A stretch of DNA of 64,000 nt from positions 91,487,920-91,551,919 of the forward strand of contig OX439036.1 in the NCBI GenBank assembly GCA_949317995.1, in the 5' to 3' direction. The translations under genes were made by a program, and so were the position numbers. Below, one piece after another: positions 47,401 to 60,534 of this stretch; the stretch's first letter is position 1; each line of letters opens with the position of its first letter. A model generated the notes under the pieces. It was not told the DNA's origin. It saw only the letters and a list, made by a program, of their open reading frames with translations, and ran no database searches. Source of the DNA: Acholoe squamosa (Eukaryota; Annelida; Polychaeta; Phyllodocida; Polynoidae).

Positions 47401-48215
47401 ACACCTCTTTTGCCACTCAAACCATAATCATAACCATGGGGATGAGCTAATATTCCTTATACAAACAACTACATGTATGCCTCACCAATGCATCATAAGT
47501 CAGCTGTAAGTGCCCTCAATGGATGCTTGGATGTGGCAAGGGAAGGGGATAATTATGCAAATTTATGCAAAGATCTTAATTAATGACAACGTAATCATTC
47601 ACAAACTCCTCTCTAATCAGTTCAGACAGGTACTCTGTAGTGATCACCTAAAAGATCATGGGGTACTCCCCCACAGGACCATAAATAAGATGACAAAAAG
47701 TGATCACTAGAGAGTACCTTTTTAAGCCTTATCTTTTCAGTGGTTTTAAACCTATTAATTCCAAGCTAGTCTTAAAGGTCATTGCCCTTCGCTTTCCTGT
47801 ATCTTAGATACGCCACTTATCCATAAAGTTACATTTTCACTGAACTGGTTCATTCATATAAAATGTCACACTCGTAGCACTAAGTGCTAAGTCCCTGTCC
47901 TTGATGACAATTTGCCCATCACTCGAGGCGTTCGGAGTACGGCCGAGGGATCAATGCTGGTTTGTAAGGCCACCCCCTATTGGTCTACCCCATGTGGGTC
48001 AATGTTGATCCCTGAGTCAACTTACTACCCTTCCAAGCATAGTTAGCCACTGGTACCTACCCAGACATGGCTGGGGTGGAGAGGGGTAGAGGGAACAAGC
48101 TAAGGTTGTGTAGTTAGCGTTCGAGGTCACCCCTACCCATAATGCAATAGATATCGATAGAAAACCGCTGCCCGAACGCCTCGACTATGTCAAATGAGTT
48201 GAAATATTAAATAAA

Positions 48216-48401
48216 CCTGACAATCAAAGGTGAGACATACACAATTGAAACACATAAGAGGCACTGTGGCCTACCTGGGCGCCGTGACAGGTACCTGACA
48301 AATCAAAGGTGAGACATACACAATTGAAACGCTGTAGAGACCCTCTGTGGCCTACCTGGGCGCCGTGAGAGATACCTGACAATCAAAGGTGAGACATACA
48401 C
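48216..48401. repeat. Short tandem repeat, about 78-81 bp period
   Basis: Two full units and one partial, each beginning CCTGACAATCAAAGGTGAGA and, in the full units, containing GTGGCCTACCTGGGCGCCGT. Confidence 0.85.
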
Positions 48402-49069
48402 TGGCTGGACAGACTACTAAGGTAGACATACCACTAATCTTAGACAAAGAAACGCTGGCTGTACGTGCTACGATGGTAGACACACCATGAATAGGCCAAT
48501 ACAAATGTGGGCGATTCATAGGCAACAGGGACAACTAGTTTAGGTCGAGGAAAAGAATACTCATCGAAAAAATAACAAAGAAACGAGACCAACCTGAGTA
48601 CATTTAGTGTACGTTTCAACATGGTTTTTAGTTCTTCTCCTGATATTTCCGACTTTTCAATGAGGGCGGGGTGCGCGCCAAGGGTGAGGCGGTAACGGGG
48701 GTTGAGGCGGTGAAACGCAGAGTCTGGGGAGACGCTAGGGAGACGCCGCTAAAGGTCAGGCCGACCGGACGGCGCCAACAGGGGGCGCGCCCGGAGCTGG
48801 GGAGGAGGGACGCTGGTGTCTATGACATGGAGGATCCATGTGGACGAGCTATATACTGCCCCATCACCACCCCCCCCACCCCCGCACACACACAGATCTA
48901 CAGCCGTCCTGGAGGGGATAACCTATTGCACAGGCTCCTTCCGTTTCCTGTCCGCCCCACCCCTGCTATAGGTCACGTTAATATGGTGGCGGGTCGTGAG
49001 GCACGCATCCGGCGGTAAGGCAAGTACAGCTCTAGCTGCTGGGGGTGGTACACGATGGGTGATCCACCT

Positions 49070-49262
49070 TATCACTTTAAGGGTTACATGATGCTTCAAA
49101 ACATTCATACCAATGTAGTGCTGCCCACTCTACTTTCTAGCACTGTATTGGCGATTGTTTGGGAGCGTGTTATTCTCGTGTAGCAGGGTTGTCATGATGT
49201 ATGTAGTATCATTAGGGCTGCATTCATGCATTATGACTATTATTGTGCTTAATGAATTGAAA
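49070..49262. mobile_element. Composite palindromic MITE copy (degraded)
   Basis: ACTTTAAGGGTTACATGATGC at the left (typical end), then two broken palindromes, the second with GGGCTGCATTCATGCATTAT. Confidence 0.55.
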
Positions 49263-52200
49263 CAGTATATTGGATGGCACGATAGCCCAATGGATTTGTT
49301 GGTTTGTTATGATCAAGCAATGATCAAGCAATACCACCAGCATGAGGTTACTATACGAAATCTACCAATGAGGAATGTATCAACCAAGGGCATGGTGTAT
49401 AGAAGCAGCATACTATTGAAGATAACGGATTAAGCACAGAGGGGATCGGTCCACTCAGTACTAGAGGCCTGTATACAGTGCAAACATATGGAGAGTTATC
49501 TTAAGGTATCTTACGCCAAATTGTGTTCAGACGCTCTCCACGTAAACCCCATGGTACATATCATGGTAACCCACACAAAACAAGACCCACCTCATACTAA
49601 GTGCCCACTTTATGACAAAAACGAAATGTATTATTCCAACTACCGGTATATGAACATGCACCAGGAATGCCCCTTCCTAGTCGTGAAATTGCAGAAGATT
49701 ATACAACCGCAGAAATGATATAAGATTCAGGATGGAGATTCCAGCGAAGGCGCAGGAATTCCTGAAAAAAAAAACCAGGAGAAATGGCATTCCTAAAGTT
49801 TACACATTGTGTAGTATATGAATGCTGCAGCAAGGCATGAAGTCAATATCCTAGAGTGAATTAATCTGGCGGTATGTGCACCGACCCCTCCTTACCCATC
49901 AAACGCGGCTCCACTCGGACGCCATAAAGCTGTAATCAGCAGCGACAGTGCTACCCCCTCATAGAGACAAAGGAGACTACGCATTGACCTCAGATCAGAG
50001 GTCACGGGCGGGGTTAGGCAGGGGGACAGCCTGGATCAAGGCCGACACTACACACTGCTGTCATCTTATAAGGAACCAAGTCAACGACTATGTACCCGAT
50101 ACAGAGGGCAGCCATTGTGATGTCGCTCTTTACTAGAAATTTCTGTAAGCCTGCTCAAGGACGAGTACAATGTACAAATATGACCTGTGCAGCAAAAAGT
50201 ATAGAATTAAGGTAGATTAAACTCGAGGGTACCTAGACTCCAAGTAAAACATGAGAAATCTTTTGCACCAGATTTTCCATTTGCAAGAGCCAAGAAGATA
50301 ACCAGATTCTTTGGGATACCTGCTTTATCTTATAGTCTGTAGAACTTCTACAACCACAGGTCACCCTCACCATCTGAGCGGCCTCTTTTTGTGCCAACCG
50401 GTAGTTCCTGACTGAGCTGGTTCCCATAGGGTACCGTTAGAGTGCCGGGTACTAGTGTAACTTAGAAGCTGATCCCCTTAAATCCCAGGGACATGTATAA
50501 AGTAGGTACCAGTCATCCAGGCTCTCCTTAAACCAGGCCTTATGGATGCTGCACAAGGGCTTCATACAGAGGCATTCATGTGTTAAAGATATGGGTATTC
50601 AGTTGTTACGTATTATGGAGTAATTTATGCCATGTACCCAAGTTTGAAATGATTTTACCCCTTTGTATTATAGAGTAAAACTGCCGCCCATCTATAGGGT
50701 ATGCTGCAATACCTATATTCCGTACTTAAGCCTATGTCTTAGACTAGCAGAACATTATGAGAACACATACACAGCCATTACCATTAAGTGTTTCTATTTC
50801 CGTAATAGTACTATAAAATAATATGTCACACGAAAGCCAACTTCAGTCCAAATTGTTTTTTTGTAAAATTTATTAGGTAATAAATTGTACAGGCAATAAC
50901 AAATGTTGATGGTAATGTTGATGTTGAATGTAGAATGATCAACCGTTTCGGCCGTGGTGAGCCTATTTCCGTAATACATGTGTGAATATAAGAAACCTAA
51001 GTCATATTAAACGTAACTCATCCCATATTATACTAACCATCACGGTGAAGGCGGTGCACCATAAATTGTACCTACGGGCAAGTTATCTCTCCATAAGCTA
51101 AGGCTGAGACCAGACATGTTCTCAGAAGTGATATCGGGTACTTGGCCCCGGCCACCTCCCTTGCCGTCCGCCCCGACTTCTCAATACGGTGCATCATCAT
51201 ATCGAGTGTCGGCGCGGCATGTTATCGTCGACCGTCTCCAGCGAGCCGTCCACATAAAAAAGAGATGGCCCTCCCTATGGCAGGCCGCCACGACAGATGC
51301 CTCCGGCGAGATAAGCGTCGTGAAACGTTGGCGACAAATCATATCTTGAGGGTAAGCTTCATGGGAGAACAGTAAAGGAGGGAGTGAAGGGGGATGAAAA
51401 AGACGCACTGTACCACAGGGAATTGTAGCAGTTGACGGTGAAGATGTGACGTATGACGGACAAGAGTAGAATAGAGAATCAAACTGGAATCAAACTTAAG
51501 TTTAGATAATAAGCTAATCTAGTGTATTTCTTGAGGCTTAGGGGAACAGAATATTCATGAATATTGAATATAGCACTGCTGTTAAAGTATGAATGCAGAG
51601 TTGCCTTTAGACTTTTTATACTGCACTTGAACCAGGGTAGTACGAATTTATTTGGGAGGCCTATGTAAGTAGTATACATGTATGTAAGTAGTAGCTACAG
51701 TTGAGACTAACATCCAGGCCATTAGCACGCCACTCCCCTGTAGGCACATAACTCTTCCCATCCCCAGCGTCCACCTCAATTTATGTGCTCAGCGACGCAG
51801 TGTTATAATAGTCACAATTCTCAACAGACTTCTTACTGGTAGCATATTCTGATTTGCCCGTAAATCAGCAGTATGGTACATTGATGTATGGTGTTGTAAG
51901 TAGTACATAGAGTAGGAAGGCAGACTCAGGCAATTTGCATCGTTAACTTGGATTCCATCTCTCACTGGTTTAACTCTCCAACAGAGGCTTCACTTTTGGT
52001 CTGGTCTAGACCCATACTTAACCCCATTACCCTGGCATAGATTGGTCTCACTGAAACATTGCACCAATATCGAGATGATAATCATTTCTTGCTGCACTTC
52101 GTACAACTCTCCCCGTGACACAGTGCGCAGGTTTTTACTACATCCTAATCTCGGCACAGCTCCAACTAATGGCAACCTGTTCTCATTGAAGCCCAATTCC

Positions 52201-52452
52201 TCACCGTAGACGCCCAGAGAATGGGATAAAAAACGTCGAGGATGGCGCCCATTCTGATGCCTGTCTGTAATCATTAGCAGTACAAAGGGAGGCTACCAGA
52301 GGGCGCGACAGGCGGATTGACACCACCAAGACGCAGTTTTCACATGGGGTATGGTAGTCGTAGTTTACAGCCACCATGGTGAGCTCACTGTGGGTCTGTT
52401 ACTATGAAGCACAGCCATATCAACATGCAGGGAATGAATTGCCCCAATCTGG

Positions 52453-52497
52453 ACCAATCTCTGCCCATGTCTTTTGAAGACATGGGCAGAGATTGGT
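52453..52497. repeat. Perfect 21-bp hairpin with a 3-nt loop
   Basis: 52453-52473 (ACCAATCTCTGCC...GTCTT) is exactly complementary to 52477-52497 across TTG. There is no mismatch in 42 paired bases and it does not belong to the MITE family. Confidence 0.9.
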
Positions 52498-53344
52498 GCA
52501 GCGATAGGCCACGGTAGACGCACTTTATATGACTAGCATTAAGCCTAGGAAGAGGCTCCCACACGAGGAGGAGGAGGAGGAGGCTGCGCAAGCGTGGAGT
52601 TGGGGGGGGGGGGTCCTGAGAGATGATAGATCATCCTAGGGTCACCAGTCATCGCTGCTGCCTCCCCAGTACCAGCCCTTCATCTCTCACACGCCAGATA
52701 AACGTGTCTCTACCCCGCCTCACCTCTCATACTCCAGCCTTAATCGTCCACGGGGATTTAATTCGCAATTTACGAGACCGGGTTCTGTAATTTATTGAGA
52801 TTTAGACGGTTTAACATTTCCTGACAGGAGGAGAGTTATTCTGCTGAAAGCACAGACAGTGGAGGATCAACCACAGCGGAAGGAATCCTAAAGACGAAGC
52901 TATAGGCAGGTAGCTGGTAATCCCTTGATGGATTGTGAAATCTTAATGTAAAAGAAGAAAGATTATATATAGTTACTCTGATGATACCTACATGCATGTA
53001 TATAAATGATGATCATACACCAAGAAACTCTGTGTTTCAAGCTGTTTCTATTTTAACCAAACAGCACAGGATTGTAGATGTATTCATGGCAACGACTACG
53101 GACTTGCCTAAAGCCTTCCAAAATCCTACCCTAGGTAACGCTACATAAGGTTGGTGGGGGGGGGGGGGGGGGTCATATGAGGTCCCGGTGGTCGTCCAAA
53201 GGATAACATTGAGGTCAGTGTTTAAGCTATAGTCCCGAGAAGCCTGTGTGGCGGAATGAAGTATACGGGTGAAATAGTCTGACCTTGGAGACAGGTGGTC
53301 AATTAGGGGGCGGCCCAGGGTCACTGCCCCCAGTAGCCCGCTGT

Positions 53345-53545
53345 AAACCCAACCCTTTAGGGGAAGCATAGTACACTTTTGGCATAATGATGCATGAGTG
53401 TAGACTGGGTAAGTTCTTTGCAAGGATTATATTCATGCACCATGCCAAACCCATGAAGTTGAAACAACCCGAAGGATTTGCATGAAGTCCATTGCAGTGC
53501 CGGTGAGTATACTAGCCACTGTATCCATCACCACCTGAATGTAGC
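53345..53545. mobile_element. Degraded palindromic MITE copy
   Basis: ATAATGATGCATGAGTGTAG, CATTCATGCACCATGCC-like and GTGCCGGTGAGTATACTAGC motifs remain. Confidence 0.5.
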
Positions 53546-53904
53546 TTGGTGGGATCTGGATCAAAATCACAAATCTACAGCCGCAACTTGTGCCTTCTTC
53601 TCCTTCTAGCTTCCTCTCAAGTCCATCGGTCACAAAGGGAACACCATGATACAAGGTCTACATCCAGCAACCTGACATGTATATATGTGACATTGCTTGA
53701 ACACGACCAATGAACCAGACCTAATTAACGGTTCACTCCCCCACCCAGTAGGGTCTACGGCCACAAAAGGCAATCAGAGGAAACACAAGACAAGCTGCTA
53801 GGGTGGGAATTGTCATTGAAGAGCCCCTGTACAGGGCCGCAGATGAGGAGACAACTCAATGAGCACCCAGCAATGACCCCCCACCGTCCACCGCATCCCA
53901 TTAA

Positions 53905-54152
53905 GCCTATAGGGGCCGAATAGTCCATTGGAACATTATGCCCATTGGCTAAAACTCGCCACTGCTGCATTAATGCATCGCCACTGCTGCATTCATGCAT
54001 CATATCAGAGTTGAATGATATATTTCTTGAGGTTGCATATTATGATCCAGTTCAGTGCTGGTGAGTAGACACAACAGCAGTGCATTGGCGTATCATGACG
54101 TCCCAGGAACCTAAACCTGGAGGTATCACGCGGCCCTTAAAGTGTTGAACCC
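53905..54152. mobile_element. Composite palindromic MITE copy
   Basis: It contains a local duplication CGCCACTGCTGCATT(A/C)ATGCAT and the core CAGTGCTGGTGAGTAGAC / CAGTGCATTGGCGTATCATG. The tail is GTATCACGCGGCCCTTAAAG. Confidence 0.7.
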
Positions 54153-54314
54153 GGCCCAATCCGACTGAAGCCACTTCCCGCCACCTTGCCCCTTACTCAG
54201 GGCCGGGAGACGAGTGGACGTGGGGCGGGGAGGTGACGGGGACGTGGGCGCGGCATGCTGGTCACAACCCGCCCAATTACAGGTGTCTAAATGATGCCTA
54301 CTGAACGCTCCTCT

Positions 54315-54360
54315 GGGGCTGCCACCTGCATGCTGCCAGAGGCCGCGAGGTGGCAGCCCC
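54315..54360. repeat. 13-bp perfect inverted repeat, GC-rich
   Basis: GGGGCTGCCACCT and AGGTGGCAGCCCC flank a 20-nt loop in a CpG-rich stretch. Confidence 0.8.
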
Positions 54361-54932
54361 GAGCACCAGCTGAGCCGCTCCTTATGGTAAGGTCAGGGAG
54401 TAGTGTGGGCAGTGGGAGTAGCTCACTGCAATACATGTATGAAGGTTGAGTCAGGGGGTGAGATCTAAAGCACTGGACATAGAACCCCTAATGATAAAGT
54501 GGTTAGTGTGAGCAATTCACTGGGAGAGTTATGGTATAGTGTGTGGATAGTGCTAGCAGCTCAGAGTAAGGTTGGGACATAGGTGTTCCCAGGTTTAATC
54601 TCAGACTGGACTCAGCCTTACCACACTACCTCTTCAGGTGTAAGTGAATTGATCATATACTGGGTTTCCAAGATGGCCCTTGCAGTGAGAATAGCAAGGA
54701 TTATTTAAGACGAGTAGCTCAAGCGTTCGGAGAGAATCTCTTCACAGTACATGTATTATGCTCGTGTTGCTAAAGCATTGGTAGGATGGTCGCTGTATTC
54801 CAAGAACTTAAGATTGAGGTTAGGGCTTTATGAGTCCATATCTTCCATCGAATCGCTGAGGTATCATCGCATGGATAATAACCTCCTTTTGATAGGGATT
54901 TCTGGGTAGTGCAAATGTTCTGTAAATCTCCG

Positions 54933-54992
54933 AAGATTTTTAGAGTCCCTTCTATAACCATTAAGATTTTTAGAGTCCCTTCTATAACCATT
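54933..54992. repeat. 30-bp tandem duplication
   Basis: AAGATTTTTAGAGTCCCTTC and the next 10 bases occur twice in a row without change. Confidence 0.95.
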
Positions 54993-56446
54993 AACAGTAG
55001 CAGGCTTCAATGTGTGATGCGGCTCTCAATATAGGTACTGCTTGAATACAGTTCGCTGGTTGCCAACATGGTGCTTCAACCCCTTCAGTTTAACGCTAAC
55101 CACGACAGAATCCAGCGAAGAACCAGCTCCCTCCTCCTCCACCAGTAGTAATACTAGCATCAGGCAGCCTCTTCACTCCACGTCTTGGCGGTGGATAAAA
55201 CACTTTTTGAGAACAGATTCAAATGTTTGTCGGTTTTGCTGGCTGTTGATAATTCATGTGACATTCGATTCCAGCCCGCTTTAAGTGACCTATTACCGGC
55301 AGTCAACATTCTCTCTAAGACGCTGTCTATGACGATGACGCTACTGCTCGAGCAGCCGCGGCCCAAGGCCCTGCACCCCCTCCCCCTCCCGCCCCTTCGA
55401 CACCTACAAGCCCTGCCAACGTGCCACACAGAAAAAGCCTCCAGGGTTATTGATTGCAATGGATGAAAGCCTTGTCAATTACGCCAATAAATAGTGCTTC
55501 TTACCGAAATATCCTCACAATGCTACATTAATAATTCACACGTGTAATCACGTTGGGATGAGGTAGCTGGCAGCGCTAAGACCGTTAATTATAAATGTTA
55601 ATTGGTGTCGTTTTGGAGACTGATTTATTCAAGTAAAATTGTTAACAAGCTTTAAACAAAGCCCGCCGACTTGCGGTACTTGGACCGGGCCGCGCCCCTG
55701 TCCCTAAGCCGACAGTGAAACTAAGAAGCCTTCTGCCAGCAGGCCCTTATTAGGGGGAACTTCTTTTATGGAGACAGGGAGAAGCCGACAGTTATTGTTT
55801 AAACCTCAGAAGCACCAAAGAAACACGACAATTGTCTCTCACGTTGTCATTTTTACTACCAGCAGGACAGCTCTGATTGTGACAGGGAGATGCATGGAAT
55901 TCCTGCAGAGCTCGGGAAGGCTAGCTCAGGGTGGAAAGCCCGGGGTAGAAAGGCTGGCTTCAGGCACTCAGGGCTGTGAGGGCATTGTGCTGCAGAGAAC
56001 AAGGTAACGGACTACTGGTCCCTGATTGTGTAGAAACACATTAACACTCTACTGTTACCCTGGCAGTGTACATTCCTTAGAAGCATTATGACAGTTGATA
56101 ATTCTTCCGATCCTATGGTGTCTTTATAGAGCAAATGACAAATTTAGGGAACATTCTACTAGTCACTAAATGTGTAAGGAACCACGCAACGTGCCACTGT
56201 TTCCTGATTATATAGAGAACAGTTTGATGGTATCCTCATATGTATGGCAGAGGGTAACAAGCTGCTTGTTACCTGGTTGTGCAGAGGAAATAATGGCTAG
56301 TAGCCGTCCAATATAGAGAACATGGTAACACAACATTGGTTTGTTATTATGACATATTATACAGAGGACGTTTTGAAATGTGTAGAACGATTTAACATAG
56401 AACTGGGTCTCAATTGTATGATAATTATTCCGCTGATGTTGATTGA

Positions 56447-56625
56447 TTGATATGTGTTTTACAGCACTTTAGCGGCACTAAGTGGCTATCCCGTGCTTCA
56501 CAGGTTGATAATTTAACAGAGGAATGTGTCAGTGCCCGCGCATATGTGCACCACACACATCCTGAGGGGATAGGAAAGAGGAGATATAGACCCTTTTAAG
56601 TGGGCTAGGGAAGCCCGGTTCCGCT
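56447..56625. mobile_element. SINE-like dispersed repeat, copy 2
   Basis: Same orientation as 40204-40400, sharing ATGTGTCAGTGCCCGCGC, GTGCACCACACACATC and GGGGATAGGAAAGAG. The lead here is TGATATGTGTTTTACAGCAC. Confidence 0.6.
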
Positions 56626-57744
56626 GATGTATCCTCCGTGTCACACACGCATACACAGCACTAATAACCTCGACTCCACTCTCCCCCTGTTATTCCAACA
56701 TCCGGACGCCGCTGAAGGCCGACAACCGTTTCTTTGATCACGGCAAGTCGGTCATTAAACCGATGTCTTTTTGCCGCCCAATTATGGAGAGGGACGCAGC
56801 CCGATGACACAACTAATGGCATCTCCAATCCAGCATCAAGGGAGGAGGCTGGTTAAAAATATTGTTATTCTCCCGATGATTATCGGCGATTTAACATTGT
56901 TTTATTTTGTTGCGCTTAAGTTAACGATGCCGGGCGGTCCACCCAAACGTCTGTTTGCATGGGGAGGCACTGACGCTACGTGTGTGTGTGTGTGTGGGGG
57001 GGGTAGTTATCGTTGAAGGGTATGAGAGACAGGAGGAGGTTGTGTGAGTTTATCAACCACTTGCTGCATGCTCCCTAGCCTCCTAAATTATAATCTCACA
57101 GAGCATACGGATGAGCAAATATGCTCTTAAGGGACTCATGTACTGCCTTCATGCCGTCTCTGATTGGTGTGGAAGAAAGCGCACAGCGATTCATCAGCGG
57201 ACCTCAATTTGTTGGACACATTCCTTTGGTGCTGGCGAGAGTGGCTGGGTGGGGGTGTGATGTGGTGACAGAACGCCATGGTGTGTGTGCTTCAATGTGT
57301 GTATATGTGGGTGAGGGTGTTGAGTGTCATTTTGGACTGGGTAGTGTATGGCTGTATGTGGTGACAGAAGAGACAAAAGCCCATCTTCTTTGACTATGCA
57401 AGAGTCGCATGCAACTTTTTTAAACTACATTTTATTACATCATTTTGATATGTTGCAGCAGCCCTGACAAGTGCCTATATAGTGCTTGTGTTGTTCCCAA
57501 GGCGCAAACAGAATGCAGCGCTGTATACTGCGAGCGAATTATCCATCACTGCACCGACAAATGTGCAGGATGTTGCGGGACTCGTTTTTAAAGGGTTACA
57601 CTGAGGCAACAGCCGATGTTCTTGCATTGACTCCACACTGGGATTCCAATGCTCTGGTGTGACAGGCGACATACAGTTCATTTCTTTGGCATGGCCAACC
57701 CCCTTTCGGAGAGATGCATGTTATTTGATTGTCTTCTCGCCGGC

Positions 57745-58065
57745 ACTTCACTGAAGATTCATGGTAACCCTGCGGATGTGTATTAAACCCAGCAGTGTGA
57801 GTATGATGCGTGAATACAGCAGTGGTGAGTTACTCACCAAAGCTGTGTGAATACAGCAGTGGTGAGTTACTCACCAAAGCTGTGTGAATACAGCTGTGGT
57901 GAGTTACTCACCAAAGCTGTGTGAATACAGCAGTGGTGAGTTACTCACCAAAGCTGTGTGAATACAGCAGTGGTGAGTTACTCACCAAAGCTGTGTGAAT
58001 ACAGCAGTGGTGAGTTACTCACCAAAGCTGTGTGAATACAGCTGTGGTGAGTTACTCAAAGCTGC
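57745..58065. mobile_element. Palindromic MITE copy with internal tandem amplification
   Basis: The family lead AGTATGATGCGTGAATACAG runs into seven tandem units (57808-58063, listed separately) and ends AAGCTGCAATTATGTATCAT. Confidence 0.6.
57808..58063. repeat. 37-bp tandem array, 7 copies, palindromic unit
   Basis: Units start at 57808, 57845, 57882, 57919, 57956, 57993 and 58030. Each contains the exact odd palindrome TGGTGAGTTACTCACCA within AGC...GCT arms. The last unit has lost two bases. The unit is the central palindrome of the dispersed MITE family. Confidence 0.95.
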
Positions 58066-58929
58066 AATTATGTATCATTGCATAACATGTTAAGCACTAA
58101 CGACGATTGCATAGGCTTATATCTGTCGGCCTCACAAACACCGCCCCCAAAATGAACTATACCTAGCAGCTTGGGGGCTGCATCACGTTGCCATATGGTG
58201 CATGCCAAGGGCTGGGATGACGACTTGGTCCCAAGGGATGGCAGCCACAACTGGTGCTCCACCCACTCTTCTCTCTGCCTCATTCCGCCCGCCCAATCAG
58301 AAGGCTCCCGTACGCCAGGAGGTCCCACACGGCCCCAGTCACTTAAAACGATACCCCCACCCCTACGTCCCCTTCTCCCTTTTCTCAACCTCCACTACGC
58401 GCGGGCCTTCCGGGCAACAAAATGCTGATTCATATTGTCTCGTAGATACCAGATATCACGGTCAGTTCAGTGCAGATTTTATGTAAACATTTGTACACCT
58501 AATTTTCATATGGAAAGATCAAGGATCGCTGAAAAGCAGGAAGAGTGACGTCCTTAAATCCCCTACATTCTCCTCCCAACCCCTTACTATTACTAAGCTC
58601 AGCCTCTTCATTCATATGTCCATAAAGCAGTGGTATGTGGATGGGGTGGCGGCGCGTCATTTACCCATCTACAATTCGGGGGCCTAATTAGTGCGAGCGG
58701 CAGGCGGCGGTTGATCGGATCACGCACAGCGGACGTAATGGACCTCATTAGGGCCGTGTTAGGGACAGTTGGCTGTCAGTTATACATGGGGGCAACGCTA
58801 CCTACCCCCCCTCCTTAATCCCTTACAGGCAACATTATCCCCTAAAACAATACATGTTCTTTGGTCATCGTGTTGGGGCCATCTAATATCTATAACCAAC
58901 ATCAATATGTGGGTTTGATACACTTTCCA

Positions 58930-59345
58930 GGGGACGCCATAAGTGCCACTGGGGAGTAATCACCGGCACTCCATATGTGCATCATACCGCGAGTTTGAAC
59001 TGGAGGCGTTATGCGGCCATTTCAGTATTATGATCAGCTAGTGCACCGTAGGGAGATGAAGGAACTGGAACTCCTAAATAAACATGGAGTAATCTAGGTC
59101 AAACAAACATCAATGCCCTGACATCTATATAAAGGTAATTAAAGTGGTATATGTCAGTAAAGAGCCACTTTACAAACATAAACCAATATATTGTTATGGT
59201 ACATGAATGCAACCCTGGCGAGTAACTCGCTACATGTAGTAGTGTATCAATGCGCCATGCCAACCCTACCACGATATACCGATGCAATGTTGGTAAAAAT
59301 GACTGGTACCAGTTCTACTTGGAGTCTGGCAAGGTAGGAGTATCA
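58930..59345. mobile_element. Two partial palindromic MITE fragments
   Basis: Fragments near 58930-59025 (GGCACTCCATATGTGCATCA) and 59165-59345 (TACATGAATGCAACCCTGGC with CGAGTAACTCGC). Boundaries approximate. Confidence 0.45.
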
Positions 59346-60534
59346 CACAGGTGCCCCTCTTAGGTGCACTGCGATGCATTGACACAGTTTATACCCCTGT
59401 GTCCTGGTAACAACCATATGACCTTCCCCTTTATCCAAGGACCTCATTGAGGTATCAAGGGACCCCATAATGTTGTGAGACCCAGTCTATCAGGGCGGTG
59501 AACCTGGTCTGGCAGACCTATAATACGCCATCAGTAAGCAGTCCTGGCCTGTCATGGTCACTCTAGGGTCTATCACAATATAGGGTGCAGCTTCCTCCAG
59601 GGTCACTAGACTAGGATTGTTGGGGTAGGGCTTTCATCCTTTAAAGTCCTCATGTAAATAATTCATAGATGAGTTTTGAGTGGGCGGTAGTAGTGGTGTT
59701 TGGCTATGTGAGGGTTTTCCTCTTCTCCCCACCTGCATCCATTACACGTTGATTACCCTGAGGGTCCCTATGGGGTATATTGCTACACAAGAAAGCTTGC
59801 GCACACAGCACAAAACCTTGTTGGTATTTTTCTATCCCAAATCGTAAACACATTCCCTTGCTCCAAGCCATTTTGACATAGTCTCAAAATAATGCGAAAA
59901 GATGTATCGTATATTGCGAAGATCGTAAAGTAGAAGCCAGGCTCGGTTCTGTCTGGTTAATTAGGGTCGAATTACCGTAATCATTCAGGTCTTCATGACG
60001 TCCGTGAATAGTACTATGCTAGGAAGGATGGTAGCGTGCCTTCCTTAACCCTCTACAGGACACTTAGCACTCCGATGCTTTATGGGTGGCTATATTTACA
60101 TAACATCCCAATAGCCTTGGACAACCACACAAGGTCAATGTCCTACACATGCATTGCTGCCAGGTAGAATAGAGTTGGCCATTAAAGGGTTAAAGAATTC
60201 AGTGGTTTATCTGAGTTGGTTAGTCCAGAAAGGGTTCACCAGTGCCTTGTCTAGGTAGGATGGTAGCAGCCTTCCTGCTCCTGTAGCTATTTATCTCTCT
60301 GGGCCACCTGCTACGTCCCTTCGTGTGTGCCGGGGTAGAGGGCCGATAGAGGATCGGACTGCACTGGAGGGTCGGCGCCGACCTGACTGTCCCGCCCACC
60401 CATCCAACCAGCTACAGGCCATCCCTGCAGCTACATATTAAAATATTTAGGTACCCGACCAACCTTATACTGACATCATACCCAGACATGTGTCGACACA
60501 CTGCCGCTACTGGCCACATACAGGACATTAACTG

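Larger units (their letters stand above)
44410..57740. other. Upstream region of the RBPMS/cpo gene (intron or intergenic), no exon recognised
   Basis: The unfound 5' exon(s) could lie here or beyond the window. A CpG-rich stretch at 48660-48820 and another at 54180-54380 are candidate promoter areas, but no convincing start-codon exon ending in phase 0 was identified. Confidence 0.4.

Noticed and set aside
57808-58063. CRISPR-like direct repeats
   Set aside because: Units abut without unique spacers and the DNA is animal; it is a tandem repeat.
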